Assembly: GCF_027533645.1 (NCBI RefSeq)
Contig: NZ_JAQAGY010000001.1
Span: forward strand, 620,001 to 684,000
Origin: Paenibacillus caseinilyticus
GTDB lineage: Bacteria; Bacillota; Bacilli; Paenibacillales; NBRC-103111
DNA length: 64,000 nt
Reading direction: 5' to 3'
The first letter of the stretch is position 1, and every line of letters begins with the position of its first letter. A model generated the notes under the pieces. The model saw only the letters and a program-made list of their open reading frames with translations, was not told the origin of the DNA and did no database searches. The translations under genes and the position numbers were made by a program. Shown in pieces: positions 34,014-43,003 of the stretch.

Positions 34014-34919
34014 TTACCCATTCGGCTTCGGCTGTAACCTTCCTTCTTCCTCATGATGCTGTTGCTTTTTACCGTAAGTAGTCCAATTCACAAGAAATAT
34101 TCCAATGCAAATGCAAAATCCCCCTAAATACACATACGAATGTATTGTCTCGTTATGGATTATGAATCCCGAAAGTACACCGAAGAACGGGGCTAAGAAC
34201 AGAAAGGCGCTTGTCTTCCCGGGATCGCCATGACTGAGCAGGTAATACCATGTCGCAAATTGCACAATCGAACCTAAGATTGCTAAGTATAATACAACCG
34301 ACACAGAAGTTAGATTGGTCGTAAGTTGTGGCGATTCCATAGCGACACTAAACAATAACAGAAGGAGACCGCCAAATAACATTTGGTAAGCCGACATTAC
34401 CCATGAATTAAATTGCGAACCCCACTTTTTCACCAAAATCGTGGCAATAGCCCAAGAAAGCGCGGATCCCAGCCCCAACCAGGTCCCTGTCGTTAACTGT
34501 AAATGAGATCCAAGCGATAAAAATACACCTGCAAATCCTATGAATACCCCAAGCCACTGAGTCATTCGATATTTCAAGCCTAGGAACCATGTTCCCAAAA
34601 ATACGACTAGAAGCGGATTAACAAAGGTCAGTATAGAGGTCTCCCCCGACGGAATGGTACGCATGCTTAGGAAGATACATCCCATAACTCCAGTTGTCTG
34701 AAATAGTCCTATAATGAACAATTTCGACCAACTTTGAATAGATGTAGGCAACCGTTTCGTCCTGACGAATACGGCCATGATTAATCCAGCCATCGTAAAT
34801 CGAATTCCCACAAGCAACAAAGGTGAGATATAGGATAATCCGATTTTTCCAATCGCAAAGGAAGATCCCATTAGAGAAGTGGCAAGTACAACAAGCAGTC
34901 CGAATATAAAACGATTCAT
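34014..34919 (-). CDS. EamA/DMT-superfamily transporter
   Basis: The 301-residue protein has ten membrane segments in two EamA repeats (MGSSFAIGKIGLSYISPLLLVGIRF; later GSALSWAIATILVKKWG). EamA proteins export amino acids, metabolites or drugs. The tail is charged and His-rich (KKQQHHEEEGRLQPKPNG). RBS AGAGGAG. It diverges from an ArsR-like regulator, a common pairing in which the regulator represses the exporter. Confidence 0.9.
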   Translation of the reverse strand: MNRFIFGLLVVLATSLMGSSFAIGKIGLSYISPLLLVGIRFTMAGLIMAVFVRTKRLPTSIQSWSKLFIIGLFQTTGVMGCIFLSMRTIPSGETSILTFVNPLLVVFLGTWFLGLKYRMTQWLGVFIGFAGVFLSLGSHLQLTTGTWLGLGSALSWAIATILVKKWGSQFNSWVMSAYQMLFGGLLLLLFSVAMESPQLTTNLTSVSVVLYLAILGSIVQFATWYYLLSHGDPGKTSAFLFLAPFFGVLSGFIIHNETIHSYVYLGGFCICIGIFLVNWTTYGKKQQHHEEEGRLQPKPNG

Positions 34920-35015
34920 GATTTCTCCTCTTTCTAAAGTTTGTAAGCATATGGTAGCATGAGAATACTTCGGTGGTCATCGAATCATAAGTGTAAGGGG
35001 GGAATAGTCCGAAAG

Positions 35016-35714
35016 ATGAATATAAATTTGAAGCCGAACATCGTACAGGCTGCTAATTTAATTGGTGATCCGTCACGTCTTGCGATGCTAATTGCTTTGC
35101 TTGGAGGAAAGGCTTTACCCGCTACTGATTTAGCTCATGCTGCACGAATTTCACCACAGACTGCCAGTTCACATTTATCCAAGATGGTAGAAGGCGGCCT
35201 ACTGATTCATGATTCATACGGGCGGCATAAATACTTTCGGCTTGCCAGCCCTGAGGTAGCACATGCGCTCGAATCCCTTCTAGCCATTTCGCCGCCCAAA
35301 TCCGTAAGTTCGCTCCGCGAATCCGATGAACTTAAATCATTGCGTCATGCTCGAACTTGCTACGACCACCTGGCTGGAAAGATTGGCGTAGATCTAACCG
35401 ATCGATTACTTAATATGAAGTATTTAGAGGAACATGGAAAAGATTATGTTATAACCGAAGAGGGTAAGGAGATGTTGCAGAATTTTGGCGTAGAGGTTAA
35501 TGCGGAAACCAGAAAACGTCGGCATTATGCTCGCCAATGCTTGGACTGGAGCGAACGACGTCATCACTTAGCCGGAAGCTTGGGAGCCGCGATGACCAAA
35601 AGGTTGTTCGAATTAAATTGGATAGAACGTCTACCTAACGGCCGGGCTGTTCGAGTAACGGATGCAGGGAAAATAGGATTAACCAACAGTTTTGGGCTTA
35701 CCTTTGAGCGTTAA
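35016..35714 (+). CDS. ArsR-type winged-helix regulator, extended form
   Basis: The 232-residue protein has an N-terminal ArsR helix-turn-helix (LIGDPSRLAMLIALLGGKALPATDLAHAARISPQTASSHL, about 15-54) with a wing (HDSYGRHKYFRLAS). A C-terminal region of about 130 residues contains RHARTCYDHLAGKIG, then KRRHYARQCLDWSERRHHLAG. The second half belongs to the YdfF-like class of bacillar regulators, where paired Cys/His segments may bind a ligand. It probably controls the divergent EamA exporter. The ATG at 35016 has AGGGGGG 14 bases before it, a rather long spacing. Confidence 0.85.
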   Translation: MNINLKPNIVQAANLIGDPSRLAMLIALLGGKALPATDLAHAARISPQTASSHLSKMVEGGLLIHDSYGRHKYFRLASPEVAHALESLLAISPPKSVSSLRESDELKSLRHARTCYDHLAGKIGVDLTDRLLNMKYLEEHGKDYVITEEGKEMLQNFGVEVNAETRKRRHYARQCLDWSERRHHLAGSLGAAMTKRLFELNWIERLPNGRAVRVTDAGKIGLTNSFGLTFER

Positions 35715-35926
35715 TAACGCTTACTGTCCCTAACTCTTGAACTAACCTCCCGTTAGCTTAATGAAGACAGGGAGCATATCATCCGATAGGGTGACTCATT
35801 CTGTAGTTGTCCGACACGTGCTCATGATATGAATTGATATTCGTATTCGACCGTCTCATATTAGTTTGAATATTGGTCATTTAGGATAGATTGACTAGTA
35901 CTGAGTGATAAGGGGAGTTGCACTGA

Positions 35927-36403
35927 ATGACCATAGATAAAATCACTTTGATCTTAATATGGAGCGCCACAATCATTTTGTTAATCGCATGCATCCCAAA
36001 AGATAAAGTCCGTGACGCCCATGTTATATTTCTATTCAAGCAGGTTTTAACCTGGCTCATTGGTCTACTCGTAGTAGAAAAGGGCTTAATTGAGTATCCA
36101 AACCGTGAGTTCCCGCACGCTTCAGGAACCAGCTTCTCATTTGAATACTTTATATTCCCTGCAATTTGTGTAGTGTTTAATCTGAGATATCCAGAGGGTA
36201 AGAGCACACTCTTTAAGATTTGCTGGTGGCTGTTTTTCCCTTCATGGATGACAGCTAGTGAAGTTATATTAGAGACTTATACGGACTTAATTCGATACAA
36301 AAATTGGACATGGTACTATACATGGATTTCGCTATTGGTGACTTTTTACATATCCAGACGTTATTACAAATGGTTCACCAAGAAGCCATTACCAGAAAAT
36401 TGA
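35927..36403 (+). CDS. CBO0543-family membrane protein
   Basis: The 158-residue protein has four membrane segments and the family end (YKNWTWYYTWISLLVTFYISRRYYKWF). AAGGGGAG lies 9 bases before the ATG. It is AT-rich. Third member of this family in the window; the function is unknown. Confidence 0.65.
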   Translation: MTIDKITLILIWSATIILLIACIPKDKVRDAHVIFLFKQVLTWLIGLLVVEKGLIEYPNREFPHASGTSFSFEYFIFPAICVVFNLRYPEGKSTLFKICWWLFFPSWMTASEVILETYTDLIRYKNWTWYYTWISLLVTFYISRRYYKWFTKKPLPEN

Positions 36404-36799
36404 ATCAAGACCCTGCTACCCACATGATGAGGAATACTGCAGGAAGAGTTGACCTTAAGCTGCTATCATTTAACCAGCTATCACTGCTGCATTAATGTTA
36501 ATTTTCTTTTGTAGTTCAACAAGGAATGTTGCGTTCGCTGCTTGTCTCGGCGTCAACCAGCTTTGAAGGCTGCCCATTTGCTTGATGCCCCAGCCATTCT
36601 GGCCAACCCATCCTCCTTTGAACAATGTTTCTGCATGAGCGACATCCTCTGTAGACTCCAACAAGTGATGATCTCCGTCAGATGAATCGGAGACCATCCC
36701 TTATTCAATATCATTTTCCACTCCCGCTGGATATACCCTTTCGCCCCCATCTGAAGCTGGAATGGAAAGGATAAGCCTCCACCCTGTTTCGTTTCGGCG

Positions 36800-37419
36800 T
36801 CAGCCTCCGGAATCATCCCTCTTGTGATACCCCTGCCCTTGCGACGCCTTCAGGTTCGTGTAGAAGTTGGCGTTCGTCACGGACATGTAAGGGCCAAGCC
36901 ACAGAAAACCAATCCCTGCCGTCAACACCGCCAGCAGTACCCATCCGAGGAAACTAAGCCCCAGGACAAAATAGCGCCACTTGTGTCCCTTCATCATTTC
37001 CTTGCTGCGGCTAAGCGCTTCCATCGCCGTTAGCTCCGGATTGTCAATTCGGATATAATAGGCCATCGAATAGCGCGGCGACGAAGCCTGGAATAATGAG
37101 CAGCAGCATCCAGAGCAGCACGAAGAGCGTGGTGAGCAGGAACAGCACCAAGGCCGGCACGAACTTCACAAATCCCTGCAGCAGATCTTCCACGGCAGCC
37201 CCTTCTCCGCGATGCACCCGGAGGAAGTAGTAGGCCGAGCCCCAAGCGATCGGCCCCGAGATAACCAGGCTCAGAAGCTAACCGCCCTTCGGTATCCCGG
37301 AGACCAGGAGTGAGACGGCAATAGTAATCAGAGTTACCGCAGCTGCCTTCCACCAGTTCCCTCTCAGCTGCTCGAGCGCCCTGGTTTTCAATTCCGGTGA
37401 TCGTTGCAATCCCTTCCAC
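36800..37419 (-). pseudogene. Broken copy of the DUF975 gene
   Basis: Compared with the intact gene at 52235-52831, this copy has an extra C near its codon 7 (frameshift), a TAG in place of the Ser codon in GGSLLSL, a scrambled short deletion around the fourth helix and a changed stop codon that adds a few residues (YHKRDDSGG). The C-terminal reading (SRSKEMMKGHKWRYFVLGLSF) is still recognisable. Not expected to make a working protein. Confidence 0.85.
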
Positions 37420-37437
37420 GTTGTCTCCCCTTCCCCT

Positions 37438-37824
37438 CTAAAACACTTTCTTCGCTCCCTGCTCCGCTTTGAGAATCTCCACCGCTTCGCGGAACCGCAG
37501 CGAATGCACGATCTCCCGCTCCCGCAAAAACTTAAGGGCATCCTGCAGGTCCACATCGTCAGTCAGGTCGATCAGCCACTGGTAGGTGGCCCTGGCCTTC
37601 TCTTCCGCCGCAATGTCTTCATACAGGTCTGCGATCGGATCTCCCTTGGCTTGGATATAAGCGGCCGTCCATGGCACCCCGGAAGCGTTCTGATAGAACA
37701 GCGCCCGGTCATGGGCCGCGTAGTGGTCATCCAGCCCGGCAGCCTTGAGCTGCTCCACCGTGGCGTCCTTGGTGAGCTTGTAGACCATGGTAGCGATTCA
37801 TCTCGAGGTGCGCGAATTCCTCCG
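37438..37824 (-). pseudogene. Truncated copy of cotJC (Mn-catalase-like coat protein)
   Basis: The last 116 residues of CotJC are present (VYKLTKDATVEQLKAAGLDD ... ILKAEQGAKKVF). An extra T just before the ATMVYK codons shifts the frame, and the first 60-odd codons are missing because the duplicated segment ends at 37824. The intact gene is at 52850-53419. Confidence 0.85.
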
Positions 37825-37946
37825 CACATCATTGATGGACGTAATTAATGAAGCGTATTTTATGATATCAATAATGATCGGTCGAGTTTCGTTACACCTT
37901 CAATAACTCCAGTTAAGAAGGACCACATCAAAATGTTCCACAAAAA

Positions 37947-38144
37947 TTGGAGCACAAAGAAAAAACGGCTGGGCCCTTTGAACTCCAAGCCGGGTCAAAC
38001 ATCCTCACCTTCGATTCCAACAAAGTACATTTTCTTTCTATACTTTTTGGAGAGGAGCTGCTACCTATAAAGTACCAAAATGATAGAATCTTAATAAATA
38101 AACAATATAGAAAAAAAGGAAATATAATACATTTTGTAGTATGA
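37947..38144 (+). CDS. Possible small hypothetical protein
   Basis: A 65-residue frame starting at TTG, AT-rich like the gene after it, with a plausible beta-rich sequence (ITF-type strands: SNILTFDSNKVHFLSILFG). No ribosome binding site is visible. It lies in the 426 bases between the left repeat and the lectin gene, which otherwise hold nothing I can name. May be a gene remnant. Confidence 0.25.
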   Translation: MEHKEKTAGPFELQAGSNILTFDSNKVHFLSILFGEELLPIKYQNDRILINKQYRKKGNIIHFVV

Positions 38145-38250
38145 TATATTGTGAAAAATAGAATAAAAAACTGAACTTCTTAGGGGGTGATAAATATCAT
38201 TTTTTCCAATTAAAAGTAAAAAATACTATGGGAATAAGAAAGGATTAAAG

Positions 38251-39801
38251 ATGAAAAAAATCAAATTACTTTTAATGATTTGTTTTATTGTCGTTTTATT
38301 TTTCACTTCCTCTGCTGCTACATTTGCTAGCACTTCTGTAAATATCGGATCAGACGTTATTGTTAACAAATTTAATACAATCGATGTTGATCCTGGAATC
38401 TCTGTTGATCCTCAAGGGAATTTGTGGTTTGTGTATTCGGATGGCTCAAGTATATGGCACATCTTCAAGGGAACAACTATGGACAATTTGGTTGAACAAT
38501 ATTCATTTAATGCGCAAAATGCAGTAAGTAATGGATTTAGCAAACCAAATGGGGATGATAGATACTGGCCCTCCGGCTTATGGATAGTTCCTGAAAGCGG
38601 GAGATTTTACACAACTGTTCATGTAGAATTTAATTATGGAAGTTGGAGGAACCAAGGATACACTGGACCTATCCAGCATTTTCGTAGAATTGGCGTCGCT
38701 TATTCAGATGATCATGGGCGGACTTGGACCTATCAAGGAGATATTATAACAAGTCAGCATCCAACAAATCCTAGTTCGGGAGCCTATCCTGATGATTCCT
38801 ACAACTATGGAGTTGGAGACCAAAAGCTATTTGTTGACTTAGCTGGAGGGTATTATTACGTCTATTATCAAACGGCATGGTTATCAAAAAATCAGGATAA
38901 CAGACAATCACAGATAAAAGTCGCCAGAAGTCCTTTAGGGTCAAATATGGCACCCGGATCATGGAAAAAATATTTTAATGGAAGTTGGAATGAGCCAGGT
39001 ATCGGTGGACAAGATAGCGTTGCTTTACCTGGGAATGTGAATGATAGTGGAGTTGTTGTTTGGAATAGTTATCTTAATAAGTATATGGCTATTACAAACG
39101 GTGATGGTGGAGGTAATATAGCAATAGCTAGCGATCTTAATAAGCAAGATTGGAGTTCACTAGGTAGATTTGCCGATAGAAGCAGAATCCAATGGTATAA
39201 CTTCCCTGTCGATAGTAGCAATGCACGAGATAGAATGATTGTGGGGAAGACATTCAGATTGTATTCAGCACAAAATAATTATGATGGCATTCCTACAAAA
39301 TATATGGATGTAACAATCGAAAGTGATGACAGAGAACAGAAATTTGAACAAAATGCCTTTTACAGAATTATAAATCAAAATAGCGGAAAAGCATTGGAGC
39401 TTTTAAATGGGGCAGGTCAGAATATTATTCAATGGGATATAGGCGGCGACGAAAAATATTATCAACAATGGAAAATACAAGAAACAGGAAAAGGTTTCTA
39501 TAACATAATTAATAGACAAAGCAACAGAGCAATGGCAGTTGATGGAGGTTACAATAATAATTTTGCAAATGGTAAAGAAGTAATTCAATGGGAGTATGGA
39601 AATTGGATTCTTGATCAACAATGGACCATTATGGATATAGGCAGTGGCCGTTATAGACTTATTAATAACAATAGTCAAAAATCTCTAGGCATTGCTGGAA
39701 GTTATCCCACAAATTTAAACAATGCTCAACATGCAATTCAGTGGGATAGTGTACCGTGGGCAGGAGACCAACAATGGAGGATCGAAAAAGTACCCAACTA
39801 A
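38251..39801 (+). CDS. Secreted Asp-box propeller protein with C-terminal ricin-type lectin
   Basis: The 516-residue protein starts with a signal peptide (MKKIKLLLMICFIVVLFF, cleavage near ATFA-S). Residues about 40-355 look like a sialidase or arabinanase-type beta propeller, with one clear Asp box (SDDHGRTW near 154) and repeated Trp-Asp strands. Residues about 366-516 form a ricin-B beta-trefoil with three QQW repeats (QQWKI, QQWTI, QQWRI) that would bind a glycan. It is probably a cell-wall or plant-polysaccharide hydrolase or binding protein released to the medium. Base composition is far more AT-rich than the flanking core genome, suggesting transfer. RBS AAAGGA; terminator 39883-39909. 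Confidence 0.8.
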   Translation: MKKIKLLLMICFIVVLFFTSSAATFASTSVNIGSDVIVNKFNTIDVDPGISVDPQGNLWFVYSDGSSIWHIFKGTTMDNLVEQYSFNAQNAVSNGFSKPNGDDRYWPSGLWIVPESGRFYTTVHVEFNYGSWRNQGYTGPIQHFRRIGVAYSDDHGRTWTYQGDIITSQHPTNPSSGAYPDDSYNYGVGDQKLFVDLAGGYYYVYYQTAWLSKNQDNRQSQIKVARSPLGSNMAPGSWKKYFNGSWNEPGIGGQDSVALPGNVNDSGVVVWNSYLNKYMAITNGDGGGNIAIASDLNKQDWSSLGRFADRSRIQWYNFPVDSSNARDRMIVGKTFRLYSAQNNYDGIPTKYMDVTIESDDREQKFEQNAFYRIINQNSGKALELLNGAGQNIIQWDIGGDEKYYQQWKIQETGKGFYNIINRQSNRAMAVDGGYNNNFANGKEVIQWEYGNWILDQQWTIMDIGSGRYRLINNNSQKSLGIAGSYPTNLNNAQHAIQWDSVPWAGDQQWRIEKVPN

Positions 39802-39882
39802 TATTTACTGATGTAATCGAGACTATCGTTGGGCTTGGCAGAAGGGTTTCCAGATGCAACAGGGTGTGAGCTCAATAAATGA

Positions 39883-39909
39883 GGGGACATATATTATTGT
39901 CCCCTTTTT
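39883..39909 (+). terminator. Terminator after the ricin-domain gene
   Basis: GGGGACA (39883-39889) pairs with TGTCCCC (39898-39904), followed by TTTTT. Confidence 0.85.
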
Positions 39910-40005
39910 GCTTTAATCAAAATCGCACCTCTTCTCGCGCCACGGTTCACCATACGTGATGCAAAGTAACCATTATTAACTGTATGCCGCGGTGCTTCAC
40001 CATAT

Positions 40006-40049
40006 CTGTATTCAACCAACGTTTCTCGGTAGTTGAATACAGGTTTTTT
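40006..40049 (+). terminator. Orphan plus-strand terminator
   Basis: CTGTATTCAAC (40006-40016) pairs perfectly with GTTGAATACAG (40032-40042), then G and TTTTTT. No gene lies between the previous terminator and this one, so it may end a small RNA or a lost gene. The stretch 39910-40229 otherwise has only short frames without a ribosome binding site. Confidence 0.65.
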
Positions 40050-40229
40050 ACGAAGCTTTGTCTTCTTTTCAAACGAGTAGGCGATACGTATGAGGGTAGA
40101 TTCGGAAAATGCTTTCCCGCAAAAGTGATGCCAAATGGTCTACCATTCGCTCTATTCCCAGAGGGGATAGCTACTGACGATAACAGCTGTTGCACATAGA
40201 TCCGTTACATATAAGCTGGGAATATATCA

Positions 40230-40277
40230 CACAAAATAACCCAGACATGACTGAGTCGATCTCAGATGCTGTCTGGG
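40230..40277 (-). terminator. Terminator of the Abi-like pseudogene
   Basis: CCCAGACA (40240-40247) pairs with TGTCTGGG (40270-40277), with an inner CTGAG/CTCAG pair. Reading on the minus strand, TTATTTTGTG follows. Confidence 0.75.
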
Positions 40278-40297
40278 GCTATTACAAGATTGTGAGA

Positions 40298-40676
40298 TCA
40301 TCCAGAACTGCGATCTCCCACAGCTAAAACGAAGTCAGCCATTGTCATAGCTGAATTTACAAACAACCTGGCATGATGCTCTGCGATTTTTATGCGCTTG
40401 GCTCCGATACCATGGGAGTCACTGCCCTTGTTTCTCATTTCAGCAATAGCGGAAAGAATCTTTTCCAGACCTGAGAGTAACCCGTTGATGCGCTTGTCGA
40501 TTTCCTTGTTCTGATGCATATTATGAAGCTGTTTAACCTGATTGTATAGCTTGCCGATATCCGCTCTCAGTTGGCGTTTCGCCCCTTTTTTCAATCACAT
40601 AGCAAAAAACTTCTTCCAGCAAAGTTCTGGACTTGGTAATGGCATTATCATAACTTTCATCCATGACATCCTGCAT
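40298..40676 (-). pseudogene. Abortive-infection family protein, frameshifted and 5'-truncated
   Basis: Two frames read together give MDESYDNAITKSRTLLEEVFCYVIEKRGETPTESG, then, after a frameshift near 40590, ADIGKLYNQVKQLHNMHQ and the Abi C-terminal signature RNKGSDSHGIGAKRIKIAEHHARLFVNSA. The latter (RN..GSxHG, then A-rLfVNsA) marks abortive-infection C-terminal domains, which act in phage defence. The 5' end is cut where an IS5-like fragment begins at about 40687. Confidence 0.7.
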
Positions 40677-40686
40677 TGCCCGCCAA

Positions 40687-40839
40687 TGGGATAATATTAA
40701 GGACCTGCTGCCAGCCGAAAGAAAACCACAAGGAGGGAGACCCCCGAACGACCATCGCCAGATACTGAACGCCATGCTGTGGGTAGGGCGCACCTGTTCG
40801 CCCTGGCGGGATTTACCGGAATACTACGGCTCCTGGTAG
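40687..40839 (+). mobile_element. IS5-like transposase fragment (N-terminal DUF4096-type region)
   Basis: The frame reads WDNIKDLLPAERKPQGGRPPN, then LNAMLWVGRTCSPWRDLPEYYGSW, then a stop. This is the start region of IS5-group transposases (Leu-Pro-Pro-Glu-Arg, GRPP-D-R, ILNAILW, PWRDLP, YG-W). Everything after the first 50 or so residues is lost. It is a dead remnant; terminal repeats are not visible. Confidence 0.75.
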
Positions 40840-41016
40840 GTTCATTGATCCTCAACTCCATAAGAACATTTGATCGTATTATATCCAGAAATATGGATCA
40901 ACACAACTAGATTTCCTTGGACAATTGGAGAACACTCACTAAAGAAAACTTTACTCGTTCAAATTTGAGGGTGCTGATATACTCTCAGTATTCAAACTTA
41001 GGGAGAGTGCCAAATA

Positions 41017-41679
41017 ATGAAAAAACTGACCGTCTCACTCGCATTTGCTGCTACAGCACTTGTATCCGCTGCCGTAGGTGCATATGCTGCTTCAGACATC
41101 AAACTTATCGTCAATGGAAAACAATCATCCACCGCCGTCGAAATTATTGATGGCTCCAGCTATGTTCCATTGAGATCCGTTGCTGAAATGCTTGGTGCAG
41201 ATGTTAAGTGGGATGGTGATGCCCGCACAATTACTATTGCAGGTAAGGACTACAAGCCGCAGGAAGCCACTACTCCAGTTAAATCTTACAGTGTAAACGT
41301 TGATCTCGCTAGTGGTCCTATGAAGATGAATATTTCCAAAGTCAGCTTGGACCCTGTGTATAAAGAAAATGAGTACTCTACTCCTGTCAAGGCTGTTGTC
41401 TTTGAAGTTAAGGTAGAGAACACTTCAAGTGAAACTTTAACCTGGCATGTACAGTTTGGAAAAATTGTAACGAACACAAAGGAGCAGGTTCAGGGAGGTT
41501 TTCACTCGGATCAAGTCGGTGGAGAATTCAATGGCAAGGTAATTAAAACGGGGAAAATTGTTTTCGAAGTGAAGGAACTGGAAGGCATCACTAGCCTGAA
41601 CTACATAACTAGCGGTGCTGTAAATAAAAAATATGATCGCCTCAGTGAAGATATTAAGACTGATATTGTACTTAAATAA
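41017..41679 (+). CDS. Secreted stalk-domain protein (copper amine oxidase N-terminal-like)
   Basis: The 220-residue protein has a signal peptide (MKKLTVSLAFAATALVSAAV ... AYA-A). It then has one copper-amine-oxidase N-terminal domain (IKLIVNGKQSSTAVEIIDGSSYVPLRSVAEMLGADVKWDGDARTITI, residues 28-75), very common in Paenibacillus surface proteins. The rest (about 90-220) is a beta sandwich-like region (VFEVKVENTSSETLTWHV), resembling DUF4352-type extracellular domains. The domain name does not imply copper or oxidase activity; it is a structural module. GGGAGAG precedes the ATG. Confidence 0.8.
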   Translation: MKKLTVSLAFAATALVSAAVGAYAASDIKLIVNGKQSSTAVEIIDGSSYVPLRSVAEMLGADVKWDGDARTITIAGKDYKPQEATTPVKSYSVNVDLASGPMKMNISKVSLDPVYKENEYSTPVKAVVFEVKVENTSSETLTWHVQFGKIVTNTKEQVQGGFHSDQVGGEFNGKVIKTGKIVFEVKELEGITSLNYITSGAVNKKYDRLSEDIKTDIVLK

Positions 41680-41686
41680 GAAAGAG

Positions 41687-41717
41687 GTCCCCCGCCAGTT
41701 ATGGTGAGGGACTTTTT
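41687..41717 (+). terminator. Terminator after the stalk-domain gene
   Basis: GTCCC (41687-41691) with GGGAC (41708-41712), an inner GC-rich loop and TTTTT immediately after. Confidence 0.75.
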
Positions 41718-41729
41718 CGCTTCAATGGA

Positions 41730-42215
41730 ATTCATTTCCACAAGTTCGGCCACTGGGAGCTGGATACCGCCCTGTCCAGTCGCGGAAAAAGCAAGGCTTG
41801 TGCAGCTACGTTCATTGAACGGAAGACGCGAAAGTATATCGCATTAAAAATCCCGGATCGCACTGCATACTCCATGGAGGTTGCATGCGGTTTGGTAGCA
41901 AGCCATTACCCACAACCTGCCTTTCTAGGCGCTACCGTAGACCGTGGCAAAGAGTTTGCCTGCTACAGCTCTTTAGAAAACCTGCTCGGCATCAAGGTCT
42001 ACTTTGCCGCCCCCTATTCGTCCTGGCAACGCGGGTCCAATGAAAACAGCAACGGCCTGCTACGCGAATTCTTTCCCAAAGGTCACGACTTTGCATCCGT
42101 AACGGATAATGAACAAGCGGAGGCGGTTCACCTCATTAACCACCGTCCTCGTAAATGCCTCAGGTGGCGTTCAGCTCACGAAGCCTTCATGGATGAGATG
42201 TCGCACTTGGCTTGA
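41730..42215 (+). mobile_element. IS30-family transposase, C-terminal fragment
   Basis: The frame has no start of its own but reads as the IS30 catalytic core: GHWELDTALSSRGKSKACA (first Asp), VDRGKEFACY (second Asp), QRGSNENSNGLLREFFPKG (Glu), NHRPRKCLRWRSAHEAF. All three DDE residues are present, but the N-terminal helix-turn-helix half is missing, as is any left terminal repeat. A non-mobile remnant. Confidence 0.85.
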
Positions 42216-42253
42216 CAATCCGTCTTTTGAAAAAAGTCATGTTTCATTTGAGA

Positions 42254-42291
42254 AAATAAAAAAGAGCCGTGACGATGATACACCACGACTC
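42254..42291 (-). terminator. Terminator of B-lectin gene 1
   Basis: GAGCCGTG (42264-42271) with CACGACTC (42284-42291), one mismatch; on the minus strand it runs into TTTTTTATTTT. Confidence 0.75.
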
Positions 42292-42308
42292 CTTGAGAAT
42301 CCTAAGTA

Positions 42309-42821
42309 TTATCTTCCGGCTGTATCAGAAGCCCAGACAGGATACCAGACACTTTGATCTGTAGTACCTTTTGTATTATAAAGTACTACATTCCCGTCAT
42401 CTTGAACTATCATGACCTGTCCATAGTATTCAGTACCCTCTGGGTATCGACCACTAGCAATACTCCATTTGTAGTTATCAGAAAACCAACTGAGTGAATT
42501 GTAGAAAGAAGACGTGTAGCTTACCACGATTTGGGGCCCTACCTTCAAAGTATTGGCAGGAAACATTAGTTTGTCAGTTTTTACGCTCCAGATAGGAGTG
42601 CCGCCATTCTTATAAAGCACCAAATTTCCATCTCTTTGCATTACAAGAGAAAATGTACCATTATTAGATTTTAACGATTGACCAGCCTCTAGAGTACCTC
42701 CAATGGATAAAGCGTTTTTGGAGTAATATACAGGATCATTAAGACCTAACGCAAAAGCCGACGAGAGAATGGAGAATTGAAGCATAAACACTGCAGATAA
42801 AATTAAAGCTAGTTTCTTCAT
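42309..42821 (-). CDS. Secreted mannose-type B-lectin 1
   Basis: The 170-residue protein has a signal peptide (MKKLALILSAVFMLQFSILS, cleavage near AFA) and a bulb-type (GNA-like) lectin domain. Two canonical mannose-binding motifs QxDxNxVxY are intact: QRDGNLVLY at 62-70 and QDDGNVVLY at 140-148. The end VWYPVWASDTAGR is shared with lectin 3. Proteins with this domain bind mannose; in Pseudomonas such lectins (LlpA) are bacteriocins, but a killing role here is speculation. AT-rich; promoter element at 42863-42874. Confidence 0.85.
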   Translation of the reverse strand: MKKLALILSAVFMLQFSILSSAFALGLNDPVYYSKNALSIGGTLEAGQSLKSNNGTFSLVMQRDGNLVLYKNGGTPIWSVKTDKLMFPANTLKVGPQIVVSYTSSFYNSLSWFSDNYKWSIASGRYPEGTEYYGQVMIVQDDGNVVLYNTKGTTDQSVWYPVWASDTAGR

Positions 42822-42862
42822 ACAGAGCCTCTTTTCTATATGTATAGTTTAGTTGCTCGTAA

Positions 42863-42874
42863 ATTATATCAAAT
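42863..42874 (-). promoter_or_regulatory. Conserved -10 region of lectin gene 1
   Basis: On the minus strand ATTTGATATAAT, identical to the element before lectin gene 3 (50974-50985). TATAAT is the -10 hexamer; TTTGA before it is shared but no consensus -35 is seen. Confidence 0.5.
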
Positions 42875-43003
42875 TTTATTCAATCATAAAGTTAAATTTA
42901 GTTGATTTTTGGATATAAAAGAACAAAATGGTTAACATGTTCATTAATAGAACTGTCTAAATAAAGTGCAATTATAACCTGGCGAATACCCGATCCATTA
43001 TCT

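Larger units (their letters stand above)
36535..37824. repeat. Direct repeat, left (decayed) copy of a 1290-base segment
   Basis: From TCGCTGCTTGTCTCGGCG at 36535 to GAATTCCTCCG ending at 37824 the sequence is nearly identical to 51946-53235, in the same orientation and with the same total length although small insertions and deletions differ. Homology stops sharply at both ends. The left copy holds broken versions of the DUF975 and cotJC genes that are intact on the right. The two copies bracket the accessory island. Confidence 0.9.

Noticed and set aside
36470-36697. Minus-strand frame at the left edge of the left repeat
   Set aside because: Its second half is unrelated sequence joined at the repeat boundary; most likely a truncated relic of the frame at 51758-52108.
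39947-40199. Short frames on both strands around the orphan terminator
   Set aside because: No ribosome binding site, no family, and the hairpin at 40006-40042 explains the shared sequence pattern.
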